This document shows positions 36,541-48,734 of a stretch of 64,000 nucleotides of DNA, one piece after another. The stretch's first letter is position 1; every line of letters begins with the position of its first letter. The notes under the pieces were generated by a model. The model saw only the letters and a program-made list of their open reading frames with translations, ran no database searches and was not told the origin of the DNA. A program made the position numbers and the translations under genes. Source of the DNA: Adiantum capillus-veneris (taxonomy: Eukaryota; Streptophyta; Polypodiopsida; Polypodiales; Pteridaceae); assembly GCA_014529385.2 (NCBI GenBank), contig CM043967.1, forward strand, positions 127,017,182 through 127,081,181, given 5' to 3'.

Positions 36541-37459
36541 GCAAGGAATTGCGCATATGTACATACACATGCATGGTGCATCAAATAAGGAATTGCCTAT
36601 TTTCCAGAGCCAGGTGGTTACATGGGGCCCACATGTGTACAGGTAGGACAACATGTACATAGTGCAGCGATTTTCACTATTATCAATACTAGTGTGTTTT
36701 TTCTACAATAAGGAGGAGTTGGTAGCGTGTAAAACTTCTCGAGGAAGCTATCCGCGGGCCGACGACGTGAGGTCAGCAGGTGCGTCAGATGGCATCTAGT
36801 GGCGTCAGGAGGGCGAACGAAGTCAATATTTGCACGCGGATGAGGACGGACACAACGTGGGTGTTTTTTGGTGAGAGTTATGCAGAAAGGTCATCATTAG
36901 GACCACTTTTTGGGGCCACTTCACGTGGTGGCGAGATGCATTATTGGAAAAAAGTTGAGTGCCAGGTGTGCGAATGATGCAAAAAGGTGACAACTATGCA
37001 CTGCGAGGTCAGTTTTTGGCCTGTTCTGGGTCCGTTTGAGGTCATCTAAAAGGCCAAGGGTGCCCAACTAATAAAGCTAAGTGTGGGAAATGAAAAAAGG
37101 GAGAGAAGACCAGAAAAAACGTGGAGAAGAGAGGAGGAACAGCCGCAGGTGTGTTTTTGCTCATTTTGGAGCCTGTTTTGGCCGTAAACTGCTCATCCGA
37201 GGTCGGATTTGAGCACGTTGACATTGTAGACTGGGGTTTTGGGCCGTTCCGGACGCGATGGCGCTGTCCATTTTGCCAAATTCCTCACTCTTTTTCTGCT
37301 ATTTTTCTGTGTAATCTTCTCCGGTGAGTGAAGCTTCTTCTCCAATTTGTGATTGTATCTGGTATCTTTTACCCATATTATGTGAGCTGTTTGCCCCATT
37401 GGTGTTGGCCCAAGCTCATTTGTATCTAAACATCAGAAGTTCTCCTCTTTTGAGCTGAG

Positions 37460-37497
<38 letters not shown>

Positions 37498-37678
37498 TCT
37501 GTGTGGAGTGGGCAAGTGGATAGTCTCTCTCCTCTCACTCCAGAGGTGTGTTCCCTGTCTCGGCCAGGTGTGTTGTGTAAGCCGAGTGGTGCCCCATAGT
37601 GTGTGTGTGTATCTTCCCAAGAGTGTGTGTCGGGTCGTTATAGAGGCGCTGTGTGTGTTTTCATCCCGCTCACATTCT
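36541..37678 (+). mobile_element. LTR-like insertion in place of integrase of element 2
   Basis: G+C-richer sequence unlike its flanks, without ORFs of note. It has a (GT)n tract (37464-37496) and ends 'cccgctcaca', close to the element-2 LTR end 'cccgctatca'. It is followed by a second primer-binding-like site at 37679. I read it as an LTR or solo-LTR-like piece of a different, related element. Its left boundary is uncertain; a short direct repeat 'aaggaattg' occurs at 36544 and 36587. Confidence 0.45.
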
Positions 37679-38765
37679 TTTGGCGCCCCCACGGAGGATC
37701 TTCTTCGAGTACCTTCTGCTTCGAGCTTCGAGCTTCGGGATTACAGGTTGCAGATTACAGGTTACAGGTTACAGGGACAGGTACAGGTGATTCACACAGG
37801 TACAGGTAGCTGGAGTACAGTGATATACTAGCAGTGATGTCAGTTGCAGTTGTTGTGGGAATGCATCACTTGGCGCCTATTTGAGCGCATTGTCTGCTGG
37901 ATTGTACGTTACTTGTGGAAACTGCCATTGTACGCAATTGTGGAGCCATACTTGGTTGTATTTGGCAGTCCCAGCCATCTCTGAGACTTGGTCTGGAAGA
38001 TAGTCATTTCTGAGACTTGACTATATGCGATTTGCATTAGCCTTCGTGTGAGGGTCGATAGCGTGAGGTTTTTATTGAGCTGGGGGATTCTCAAATGTGG
38101 AGATCCTTTCTGTGATACAGGTAGCTGGAGCACCCTTTTTGTGACCTCGCCATAGGCTATGTACTAGTGAGTCCTACTTGATGCTCGGGTTCTATTGTTG
38201 ACAGTTTATGCATACATAGACAGTCTATATTTTGGGTTCCTACTGCTCTACTTCTGGGGAAACTCTGTCGAAATTTTCCCAAGTTATGATGGCCTAGATG
38301 GTAAGGTACATCAGACCCCGGTAAATGGCTGGCGATTGAAGGCCTACCAATGTCGTCTTTCACAGCCATATGCTGGTGAAATCAATGCTAAGGATGGTTC
38401 AGAGGAGAGCTCATCATATTCGAGCTCCAACTAAGGTAACAATCATGTACATAGTCGTTTCAAAAAAAAAAAAAAAAGAGAAGACAAAAAAAAAGGGAAA
38501 AAAAAAGGAAAAAAAGAGAAGAAAAAAAGAGAATGCTACCAGTGAAAGCGGATATTGACAATGGATGGGGTATGGCTTTCAAGGGTCTAGGAGACCAGTT
38601 GTTAGTTATGGATGGATACAATTATTCATCAGAAAGGACTAAACAGGGTGCATCAGCCAAGAAAGCAGTAATATGGCAAATTCAATTGGTACCAGGTGGG
38701 TAAGTATTCAAGAGAACCCTATTGTAGCACAACCTACAGCTAGAGGCATCAAATACCTCTAGCTT
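37679..38765 (+). other. Element 2 3' internal region, second PBS-like site, A-rich tract
   Basis: It begins with ttttggcgcccccacggagg. Short 'attacaggttacagg' tandem repeats lie at 37740-37808. From 38461 to 38535 is an A-rich purine stretch resembling a degenerate poly(A). A 60-codon open stretch follows at about 38530-38703, with no recognisable domain, then the polypurine tract of element 2. Confidence 0.45.
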
Positions 38766-38781
38766 AAGGGGGAGGGCTATA
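38766..38781 (+). other. Polypurine tract of element 2
   Basis: aagggggagggctata directly before the right LTR (TGATGCATGG at 38782), the expected place for the plus-strand primer. Confidence 0.85.
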
Positions 38782-40292
38782 TGATGCATGGTTTTTAGGA
38801 CCCCTTCTGAAGATGCAATAAAGGCACAGTCAGTTGTTGGGGAGATGAGGATACTCTAGTCTAAGGGATCTCGAAAAAGAAGAAAAATCTACTTCACAAG
38901 CACCAAAGAGTAAAAAGTGCCATGGACAAAAGATACGTGGGAACGAGATCTTATGCATGCCTACAACCTATATCTTACAGAATAGCCCATTCTAGGTGTG
39001 AATTTCTAGTGAAATTTACACGAGGATGTTCGTGTGGACTCACAACACAGCATACTCCGTTTTCACTTTTTTACCGACAGTAAATATTTTTTACCACAGT
39101 AAATATTTTTCACCTACATGGTAAATACAAATCACTTTTTACCTACAGTAACTTTTTTTACCCATGGTAAATATTTTTTACCGCACCATAAGTATTTGGT
39201 AGGTAACAGTTCACTGTTACTAGAAGCAGTGATTGGGCATCAACAATGCAGTTACAGGAGGAGAAAAGGGGAAAATCTTATGGTAAAGGTGAGTCAACAG
39301 GAATAAAGACTTTTGAGTTGAAAAGAGACATGCTGATTTTTTCAAAGAACACATGTCAAAAGAAGCCATGGTTGAGGATTTTTTGAGAATTTGATATTCA
39401 GGAGGACCCAGCTGCCACCTCCCCCCCGCAGGTCCCCCCCTCACATGTGCAGAACCTCCAGTTTCAACAGCCACCTTACCTACTCTTAAACGCTGGTCAA
39501 GGCCTTATCCCCATGTGTCACAATCAGAAAAATCAGCATTTACCCTCCCCTTTCACATCACTCTAGAGAATATCTTGATGGTGACATATCAGGTGACCTC
39601 AATCTGTTGACCACCCTAAGCAAAAAGTAACCCCAATCAGCGGATTTAAGCATGTTTATCCCTAATCCTAAACCCTCTCAGAAACCTATATAAGGAGGCC
39701 TTCTCTCACTCAAAACCAACACTTCACCCACTTCACCAAGCAACGAAGCTATGACGACATTGCTCACAACGAGGAGCTATGGATGGAGCTCTACTCTCTC
39801 TCCCTCTCTCTCTCTCCCTCTAGTATGCTACATTACTAGCCCTAAAACCTAAATAAGGAGTCTTCTCTCATGCTCCATGGCCACCATCCTCGCCATCATT
39901 CTCTAAGGTATTGATGTGTTGCTAGTAGGATCATACCTACTTGCTGGGTTGATTGTTTTTGACAAGGGATTATGCCATCCTTGGCTTGCTTCTCTATATC
40001 CTTGTTATGTATGATCAGATGCCGTTGTATTGTTAAGCTGATGTCTTGTGTATATATATGCTACATAAGGTCCCTAAGCTTCGTTTCTATGTGTTTTGCC
40101 ATATGTTTTGATGCCATCAGAATGCCAGAAGTCTCACTTGCCTATGTGCACTATGTGTGAGGTCCCTAAACCTCTTAATTTAGGGTGGTGCCCCCTTTGT
40201 TTTGTTCTTTGCTTATTTGCATGAGGCGTGGTTTGTGGAGTGTGCACGAGTACAGAGGCCACCCGATTGCACTGCTCTTTTTCCCGCTATCA
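38782..40292 (+). repeat. 3' LTR of element 2
   Basis: 1,511 bp, about 98% identical to 30297-31749. The difference in length is mostly an extra ~46 bp in the 'ttttttacc' cluster (39119-39165) and a longer CT stretch near 39800. It ends in CCGCTATCA and is followed by GTGGA. Confidence 0.92.
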
Positions 40293-41350
40293 GTGGAGTC
40301 TTGTGTGACATGCCAAATGTATTCAAATGTACGGCATCGTGATGGACTACATCCTACTTATCCATTAGCCATGCATTACAAATGGGCTGTGGATTTGGTT
40401 ACAATGCCTTTGGGACTTTGGCAAATGAGGTATTTGGTGCTTGCAAGAGAAGATTTGTCTAATCAAGTTGAAGGGCGAGCATTGAGGACAAAGAGTACAC
40501 AAGTTGCATGTAAATTTCTTCTTGAAGATGTGATCTGTCGCTATGGGTGTGTGGGAAAGATAACTGCAGATAGAGGAGAATTGGATGCTGATGAAGTAAG
40601 GGAATTCTTCTCTAGAATGGGCATCAAACTAGCTTTAACTTGTGCTTATAACCCAGAGGAAATGGCAAAAGTGAAAGAGGACATCCTCCAATAATCAAAG
40701 CTTTAGCTAAGGCTTGTGAAGGTAAGCTTGGAGAGTGACCAAGGTTACTACCATTTGCATTGTGGGATGACCGTACAACACATAGTTCAGTCACTGGCTA
40801 TATGCCTTTTGAATTGATGTATGGTCAAAAACCTGTGATGCCAATTGAAGATGTAGTTCTTACATGGAATGTATTGCCATGGGAAGATGGAATGAGTAGA
40901 GAAGACCTTCTTGCATTGCGCATACGGCAACTAGAAAGAAGGCCTGAAGACATTGAGCTTGCAAAAGCTTGACTAAAGAATGCAAGGTTGAAAAACAAAG
41001 ATAGATTTGACAAAATGCATAGGCTCAGACCAAAAGACATTGAAGAAGGTGATTGGGTGTTGGTGTACGATAGTAGCCTTGAAAACTAGCACTCTACAAT
41101 AAGGAAGCTTGCAAAGAGATGGTTTGGTCCTTATGTTGTCAAACATGTGCATGGAAATGCAGCTTACACCTTGCGTGAACTGGATGGGACAGAACTGAAA
41201 ATTCCCATTGTAGGAAAAAGAATTAAATTGTTCAAAAGAAGAGGGAATGATGATCCATTTGATGCACAACCAAGTGAAGAGGATGATGAAGCCAACTATA
41301 TGCAAACTGAGGATGGGAGTGAGAATATGGCGTCTGACCATGAGTTTTAA
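40293..41350 (+). pseudogene. Host gypsy element, pol part 3 (integrase core and C-terminus)
   Basis: It resumes in the host frame right after element 2, giving the integrase Cys pair (SCVTCQMY), then core motifs YKWAVDLVTMPLG (first D), KITADRGELDADEVREFF (second D) and TCAYNPEEMAKVKED (E). A frameshift and stop lie near 40690. WDDRTTHSSVTGYMPFELMY follows at 40760-40972, then a TGA and more frame changes. The C-terminal module is RWFGPYVVKHVHGNAAYTLR (41110-41190). Intact relatives insert the cDNA into chromosomes; this copy is dead. Together with 12814-15589 and 30134-30296 it accounts for one pol with exact junctions. Confidence 0.88.
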
Positions 41351-41395
41351 TGCTCTACAAATGTTGTTGTGGCACATACCGGAGGATGTGCATGT

Positions 41396-42740
41396 TCAGA
41401 GGGGGTGAATTTCGTGCCGTGGCACGTACATAGTGTGAAATAAAAATATTCACCTCACTCTTGATACTTCTTGATGTATGAAAATAAAAGAAATCATGTA
41501 CATATTGTGATATATGTTGAAGCGTCTACTGCGGTCATTATCGTGTACATACCTATCCAGGGAGTCGTGGCCCTAGATGTGGCGCATTTGCATGATTTTC
41601 CACTTGATAAGATATGCTTAATTTGCTTTTACAATGTATATATTCCAAGTGTTTCATGGTGGCACACTCATCTCGCCTATAAAGATTGATGCGGACAAAA
41701 ATTGCCAAAAATAACAGCTAACAGGCGCTATTGCAAAATTGCATGGAAAGTGACCCAAAATGGTATATTGATGGAAAATGATGCTTATCTATGCTTTTTA
41801 TGCTTAAGTGAGTGATCTCACAAATTTAGGGGTTTTTTTTACTCCATTTGGGCTTTTTTGCATCAAAAATGGCATTTTTTGGGTAAAAAATGAGCTGAAA
41901 ATGGCCTAGTTTTGGTCTGAAATGGAAAAATGGCCTAAAAATTGACACATCGGCTGAAAATGCCGTGGGTAAGAGAGAGAGAGAGAGGGCTGCTTTTTAC
42001 AGAAAAAAACCTGCAATTTTGCTCTATTGTGTAATAGCTTCCATGGTTGCCCATTCTATGTGTGTTGCAGTCCGCCTCTTCGCAATCTTGTATATGAGCT
42101 TGTGAGGGAGTGAATTAGGGTTTCCCCTTATCAAAATGGTGTTTGGGCTTCACTTTAGAAGCTCATAAATCTCTGCAAAATCAGAAAATGGTCGTCGTGA
42201 AGGTGGGAGCTCGAGCATTCCTTTCAACTGTTTGATGTTACGACTATGTAATTGGGGGCAGGCTACATGATACCATGAAAGAGGTTTGGGTTTTGATTGA
42301 GAATTGTGCTTGTATGAGCATTGAGGTTTCATGGCTGAAACTTTAGTGTTTTCAAATGTTCTTTTAAAGTGAAATTCAATGTGATTTGATGATCCTCTTA
42401 TCATAATCTCAACTACGAAAACAAGCAATTTCCAAGCACGATAGGAAAGAGGGTTTGTGACTTTGCTGTCACGAATGCTCTTAGATTCTCTGTCACCCCT
42501 AGAAAGAGGGTTGGTGATTCTCCACAAACGCTTTTTCACAAAGTGTTTGTGACTCTCATCACGAACTCTCACAGCCAGAGGTTTTGCACCTTCCCAGCTA
42601 GACCGCTCACATCGTGACAACGCTTTAATAAAATTTGTGAAACATTTACAAGCGATGCCCGCTAATTTTTCAAGCGTCACAACAACCAAAGGCTTCTTGT
42701 TTTGCCTCTCTTTTCGTACTATTAATTATAAAATAATTTG
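41396..42740 (+). mobile_element. Polypurine tract and putative 3' LTR of the host gypsy
   Basis: 'tcagaggggg' (41396-41405) followed by TGAATTTCGTGCCGTGG looks like a polypurine tract and LTR start, 50 bases after the integrase stop. I could not find the matching 5' LTR in the window, nor fix where this LTR ends. From 41840 to 41960 it has several 'aaaatggc' units. A 179-codon minus-strand ORF (42150-42689) resembles nothing I know. Confidence 0.5.
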
Positions 42741-42771
42741 CACTACAAGAGGCTCTTCACATTAGCGACGC

Positions 42772-42908
42772 TCACACAGCGACGCTCAAAAAAAAAATTC
42801 CCGGCGTCGCTATGAGCGTCGCAAATTTCTTTGTAAATTTGCGACGCTCATAGCGACGCTTATAGCGACGCTCATAGCGACGCTTATAGCGACGCTCATA
42901 GCGACGCC
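42772..42908. repeat. Left subterminal repeats of the CACTA element
   Basis: About ten copies of 'agcgacgctcat/ttat' in both orientations, including a hairpin around gcgtcgcaaatt...aatttgcgacgc (42826-42849). Such motifs are the binding sites for TNPA in En/Spm elements. Confidence 0.9.
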
Positions 42909-43005
42909 AGCTGGGGTAAAAAAAATAACCGAGCGCGCCCAAAAACTCAGATCTCAGATCTGAGTTTTTCGGCGCCCTCAAGCAAAGAGCAGGTAACGCT
43001 CTCCC

Positions 43006-43044
<39 letters not shown>

Positions 43045-43198
43045 CTTTTACACACACACACACACACACACGAGGAGAGGAAGGAGAGCCAGGTATGCTC
43101 CTTCCCTCTCCTCATTCTCATGTTCCCTTCCCCTCTTTCTCTCTCCCTCGCTCTCTCTCTCACACACACACACATACACACACACATATAGTGTTTTT

Positions 43199-43235
<37 letters not shown>

Positions 43236-44388
43236 TGCAAAAACGCACACACATACATAAACAAAGAATGCACACACACATTGAGAGAGAAAAAGAGAGA
43301 GAGAGCATGCATAAACAAAAAACGCACGCATTGAGAGAGGAAAAGAGAGAGAGAACATGCATAAACAAAAAACGCACACATTGAAAGAGGAAAAGAGAAA
43401 GAAAACATGCATACGATCCAAAAAAACGCACACACATTGAGAGAGAAAGAAAGAGAAACTAAGGGAGCGTCGTAGGAAACTAATTAAGATTAAAAGACCT
43501 AAAGATCTAGCCGACGAGGAGTTGAACTGAAGACCTATTATTCAAGAGAGAAATGGCATAATCAATCTATCATACTTGGCATGGGTGATAGAAAGGTTAT
43601 ACCATTTATCTCTTTTTATTGGCACACACATCCACACACGCGCACACACACAGGAAGAAGAGAGTTATAACGTCGTAGGAAACTATCTTAAAAGACGTTA
43701 AAGATTAGGTTATATGTAGACTTACATTAAATTAGATTTAGGTTTATTTTTAACTAGATTTACGTTTATTTAAGCTAGATTTAGATTTATGTTATATTAG
43801 ATTAGATGCGGGTCTCCATAGACTGCGATGCCTGCATGAAGCGGGTGAAGAAAGCCCTCAATGGAATATAGGGTATTGCTGCCTTCACTCATAGTGGGCT
43901 CCGTCGATCCAAAAGTACTGGTGAAATGTCTTCAGAAGATAGGGAAGAAGGTGGATCTTCAGGGCGGCAAGAGTCACTACATCCCCGACACAATGACCAT
44001 CTAGACAACCTCTAGTCATTAGACTTACGTTAAATTAGATTTAGCTTTATTTTTAGTTAGATTTACGTTTATTTAGATTTACGCTTATTTACGTTAGATC
44101 GAGTCCACGCAAGAATTACTGTCGGTTTAGGGTTTAGAGTTAGACGAACAGTGAAAAGATCTACTGTGAAAAGATGTTAAGATGAAGTGAAGTGCTACAG
44201 CTAGAGAAGAGGCAAAGGGATTTTGTCCACTACATGCAGTATCATGTAGGCGTGGGTGTCTAGATTTCTTGTACCCACAAATATAGGTATTGACCAATAA
44301 AGACGAGATTATAACCCGGTGGTTCTGATCTCCGTGCACCTCTAGACCGAGGTGTGCGGAGATTGGACATGACTAGAGAATGTGAGGT

Positions 44389-44444
<56 letters not shown>

Positions 44445-44506
44445 GACGAAGAATGCCAATAGAATATTAAATTTGTTGTCTAGGTTATAAGTTTTTTATC
44501 CTCATT
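42909..44506. other. CACTA leader with microsatellites
   Basis: No gene recognised. There is a near-palindrome 'aaaaactcagatctcagatctgagttttt' at 42940-42968, (CT)n and (CA)n tracts at 43010-43070 and 43147-43190, and GA/CA-rich repeats to 43460 with three or more 'acatgcataaacaaaaaacgcac' units. An (AG)n tract lies at 44389-44440. Confidence 0.7.
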
Positions 44507-47148
44507 ATGAGTAGCGACGAGGATGTGGGACCGTCCAACCGAAACACCTATCTCTCAACGAGGGTCTTATGTCCTTGTAATCAATGCAAGCATGCTGTGC
44601 GACGGACAAGACGTGTTTCTTTGCAGCACGTTCGTGAATTTGGCGAGTTCGATCCATCTATTATAGATCGAGTTGTTGCCAATTATAACTCGTCGGACTC
44701 TGACGCTGGCCAACAAGCAGCAATCTTGCAACCCAATAGACGTATTCGCAGGCGCTTTGGTCAAGCAGCATATGTGAGGCCACAAGATGTAGCCTCTGAC
44801 AGCTCGGGGGATGATCATGCAGAGCACATTCCCAACGAGGCAATGTTTGAGCCCGAGATTGATGAAATGATCGAGACGATCATGGATTCAGAAAGGCTTA
44901 TCTATGATGATATGAAAAGTGAAGCCGATACATCATTGTATAATGGAGCACGTATGTCTAGATTGAAAGCACTCCTGGTTCTTCTCAACATGCAGGCAAA
45001 GTTTGGATGGAGTGACACTAGCGTCACAGCGCTTTTCAGGTGATCTATTACAATTAGTTTACTTTAATAGAACTCATGGTGTATAATGATCTGATAGATT
45101 TTTACACGACTGTATCATATTTTTATGTTGTGTAGATTGCTGAAAGAGCACATTCTACCAGCTGACAATGTGATGCCAGATTCCCGAGATGAAGCAAGAA
45201 AGATTTTGTGAAACTTGGGGATGGATTACAATTCTATCCACGCTTGTCCTAATGACTGCATTCTTTTCAGAGGGGAATATGAGCCGACACACAGGACGAC
45301 GGAATGCTTTGATCAGAGGTATTCTAATGTGGACCATGCATGACTATCCCGGGCTAACAGAATGCTCAGGTGATCTATTGACACTCCTCTCTCAGACACT
45401 GTAAATCTTGTTTTTCCCCATAGTTGATCTATTATCATGTGTATACATGCAGGGCTTCAAACAAGCGGATACAGAGCATGTGTCACATGTGGACCTAGAC
45501 TGAATGCACGTAGGGCACCCTCACTGAAGAAGCAAATCTACGAAGGTCATCAAGCGTATCTTCCGGAGAATCATGTGTTACGCGACGGCTTTTTGGGAAG
45601 AGAGCCACCAAGGATGTCTGCACAAGCATGGTTAGAGCAGAAGGAGATGTGCGATGACGGATTGCCTCCAGGGATGAAGAGACTATCTCTATGGTACGAG
45701 TTACCATACTGGCCTCGACTCGTGATCACAATGCTAACCATTCAGGTGCATCTTCTTATTCACATAGTTGATGAGGTGGAAATAGCTGGCACAGTTCATT
45801 CCAGATGGATGTTCTTCTTAGAGCGTTTCATGAAAACGCTTAAGGGATATGTGCGTCAAAAGGCACGTCCGGAGGGTAGCATGGCAGAAGGTTGGTTGGT
45901 ATCAGAGTCCCTAGTGTACATTGGAGAGTGGCTAGACGGATTTGATAAATCCCGGGACACGCTATGGCGAACCATAGATGATGAGCGCATATCTGGGATT
46001 GTCATGTGCAATCTCGGTGTTGAGAAGAAGATGACGGAAGATCTAGAGGCTAAAATCAACCGATTTTGCATGCTTCACAATCCAGTGATGCAAAAGTGGA
46101 TTTCACAATATGAGGATGCAAAGCAAGAGCGACAAAGGGCACGAATCGAGTGGAGACGGGGAAGACGACCACCGATGCACTATCCAGCGGTTCTGGAGAG
46201 CCTACCAACCTTCATGAGCTTAAGATGGTTGCACAACCAATTGAAAAGCGCACAACAATGCGGTGACGAAGTGACTGAAGAAGAGTGGGAGTACTCTCGG
46301 GGTTGCGCGACCAAGGTAAGTTTGCAATGTACGACTAGCAAGTGACTTTATTTATAAACGTTTGAACGGCCACTCATAATCTTTGTTCGTTGTAGTATAA
46401 GTCATACACAGCAGCATGGTGTAAAGGTCGACATTTTAGGGTGGAACGAATCGACAAAAAGCGTTTTACTCAAGATTGTGGAATCATGGCAAAATTTGAA
46501 CAGTCTAGTCGACGACGTTCCTCTGATGCAGATCCCGTGGTGGCGGAACTCACTTACTTCGGCACGCTGCAAGAGATTTTGAGGATCGATTACAGAGGAT
46601 TTTTTGTCGACTTGTTCGACGTGCAATGGTTCAAGATAATCATGGAGGGTCGAAACGCTACTGTGCGTAGAGGAGAGTCTGGTTTTCTTGAGGTGGATTC
46701 TACTAAGAAATGGACTGACCTAAGAGACACTTTCGTACTACCCGAGCATTGTGAACAAGTAAGTATATAAATAGTTAACATCCCCCTTTTACAAGTTATG
46801 TGCTTGAAAGCTCTCATGTAAGTTATGTGGCTCTGGCAGGTAGTATTTCATCCTACAAAGTCTACATCAAACTGGTGGTACGTCATAGAGTTAGCCCCTC
46901 GTAGTGCAAGGACGTATGAAGGCTACCATGTGCCAATCACAACGACATCAATGGAGGAGATCAGAGAAGATGCTCAATCAGAAGCCGCTGCGGTGGTGCC
47001 AGACGAGCATCAAGATGCTACTACTCTATATGGGGTGCATGCAGAGGAGCTACAAAATGAAACAGAGGATATGTGTTTAAACGGAGAGCTCTATATAGAT
47101 ATAGGAAGTTATGCTGAGTTATGCGAGGATGAGAGAGAGATCTCTTAA
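44507..47148 (+). pseudogene. TNP2-like CACTA transposase, catalytic core deleted
   Basis: Exon model: 44507-45039, 45136-45369, 45453-46315, 46396-46758, 46840-47148, all with gt...ag borders. The N-terminal part has a Cys pattern (CPCNQCKHAV) and FGWSDTSVTALFR. Exon 2 has HACPNDCILFRGEY after an in-frame TGA (CGA to TGA, near 45209). Exon 2 then changes frame into ILMWTMHDYPGL, the segment normally about a hundred residues further on. So the first part of the Transposase_21 core is missing. Exon 3 carries DUF4218 (QVHLLIHIVDEVEIAGTVHS, ARPEGSMAEGWL). Exons 4-5 carry DUF4216 (YFGTLQEILRIDYRGFFVDL, WYVIELAPRS). Intact TNP2 cuts the ends; this copy should not. Confidence 0.85.
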
Positions 47149-47420
47149 AGCCACAAATATTGTATTTGAACAATTTTGCTCCGTGCTGTAAAAGCTCTAG
47201 CTCTCTAAGTAGCTTCCATGGTGTGTAACGCTCTTTTCTACTCGCGCTCACATCTTTTGATTGAAAATTCTGAGTTTTCGACTTGCCTCTTCTACCACTC
47301 GATTCATTGCGTCATTGTATTTATATGCGTCATTACGTCATTGTATTTAATGGTCTTTGCGTCATTGTCTACTCTATTCATTCAATATTAAGTTTAAATA
47401 TTCGTGTGTTTAATGCAGGT

Positions 47421-48734
47421 ATGGATGATGAGGAGTTTCTTTCTTCTTTGTCACCGCAGCAAAGACAGTGGTACGTGGAGCGTCATCGCTCTGGCGCATC
47501 ATCGCGCGTTCCTACACCATCCGCATCTCCCTCTCTTTCGGAGCATTCGGCGCGCTCCGAAGCTTCGGCGTCGACGAGACGAGCGTCACACTCGTCTAGA
47601 CACCGGCGCTCTAGTGGTGGCGGTGGCGGTTGTTGTGGGGATTCCGCCACCGATGCCTCCACACCGCCTCGTGTTCGACGAGGCTCTTTACCCTCCCCTT
47701 CTTTGCCCGCCCCCACACCAGCCACAGCATCGCCGTCTACGCCAGGTTTTGCACGGCTGACTGTTCCTAGAAGCTACACACCTCTACCTACTCCGCAAGG
47801 AGCCACCCCACTCGACACTCCTCGCTTCGGGGCCCAGACGCCGGTGGAGACACCTGACGTCCGTACCCCCATCGACACGCCGCTAGAGACCCCTGCCGGG
47901 ACACCCAGGTTCACGCGTCACCGGCCAGAGGGCTTGCCTTACTCCGTCGACATCAGCGGCGGCATCATCATGGATGATGACGGCAAGAAGGTGATCTCGC
48001 GCATGCGTGGTCTTTGCTCTCAGCTGTTTAGACACTATATACTAAACAAATGGAGTGAAGTACCAAGTGATTTAAAAAACAGAGTCATCAGCATACTTCA
48101 TGATGAGTTTCCCGTTCCAACACGGGATCAGCGCTTCAATGAAGACCTGATGAAGATTCGAATGCGCGAATACTGCAAACATAAGCGTTCCGAAGTGCAA
48201 AAAGCAATCAAGAATGGGTGGAATAGGCCAGATTGGCTGGCCAAAGAAGATTGGAAGAATGCGAAGAAAGCAGCGCGCGAGAATCCCGACAAGTGGAAGC
48301 AACAAAAGGATGCAGCCAGAGCGCGAGTAGAGGCAGGGAGCTCGCACCACTTGGGGAGCGGTGGATGGGCATCATTTGAGGCCGATTTTGTAAGTCTTTT
48401 CACATTGCTCTTTATGCATGTTCGATAGTTTAGGGTTTATGAGTTTTTTAGTTCTAACATAATGAAATCTTTGTATATTTTGACAGTGGTCGATGACAGG
48501 ACGTGATCCCACACCGTACGAGCGCGAGTACGCAGGCAGGAAGGGCTTAAACGCCCTGATGGACATTCTCAGTTCTCGCGGCGGCATGGTTAGTATTAGG
48601 GTTTACTCTTTTTTATTTTTTGTATTGTTTTATAAATGTCGTTATATGTTTATACTTACTGAAAACTGTCTTATTGTCTTTTTTTGCAGAATCCGACAGA
48701 TACGCCGCTTGGACGCGATGAGACGTCTGATTAG
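47421..48734 (+). CDS. TNPA-like protein of the CACTA element
   Basis: ATG at 47421 directly follows an acceptor-like 'ttaatgcag'. Exons 47421-48389, 48487-48588 and 48690-48734 join in frame with gt...ag introns and end in TAG. Residues 1-160 are Ser/Pro/Thr/Arg-rich, low complexity (SSRHRRSSGGGG, several 'TPxxTP' units). From about residue 175 comes a globular domain typical of plant Ptta/En-Spm accessory proteins: SRMRGLCSQLFRHYILNKWS, FPVPTRDQRFNEDL, RPDWLAKEDWKNAKKAAREN, and near the end TGRDPTPYEREYAGRKG. In En/Spm the partner protein binds the subterminal repeats and aids excision; I infer the same here. No stop or frameshift was seen. Confidence 0.75.

Larger units (their letters stand above)
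30297..40292 (+). mobile_element. Element 2: 10-kb LTR retrotransposon, integrase region replaced
   Basis: LTRs at 30297-31749 and 38782-40292 (TGATGCATGG...CCGCTATCA) are flanked by GTGGA at 30292-30296 and 40293-40297, a 5-bp target duplication. A primer-binding site follows the left LTR and a polypurine tract (aagggggagggctata, 38766-38781) precedes the right one. The interior has an upstream ORF, gag, protease, RT and RNase H. Where integrase should follow, unrelated LTR-like sequence appears (36535-38440). By hand I count about 26 substitutions between LTRs (roughly 1.8%) plus three or four indels. Confidence 0.92.

Noticed and set aside
42150-42689. 179-codon minus-strand ORF
   Set aside because: No recognisable motif, lies in the putative LTR of the host gypsy, and the plus strand shows repeated LTR-like text; probably chance.
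42978-43437. ORFs of 91-151 codons on the minus strand
   Set aside because: Products of (CA)n/(GA)n microsatellites, made of Ser/Leu/Cys/Val repeats only.
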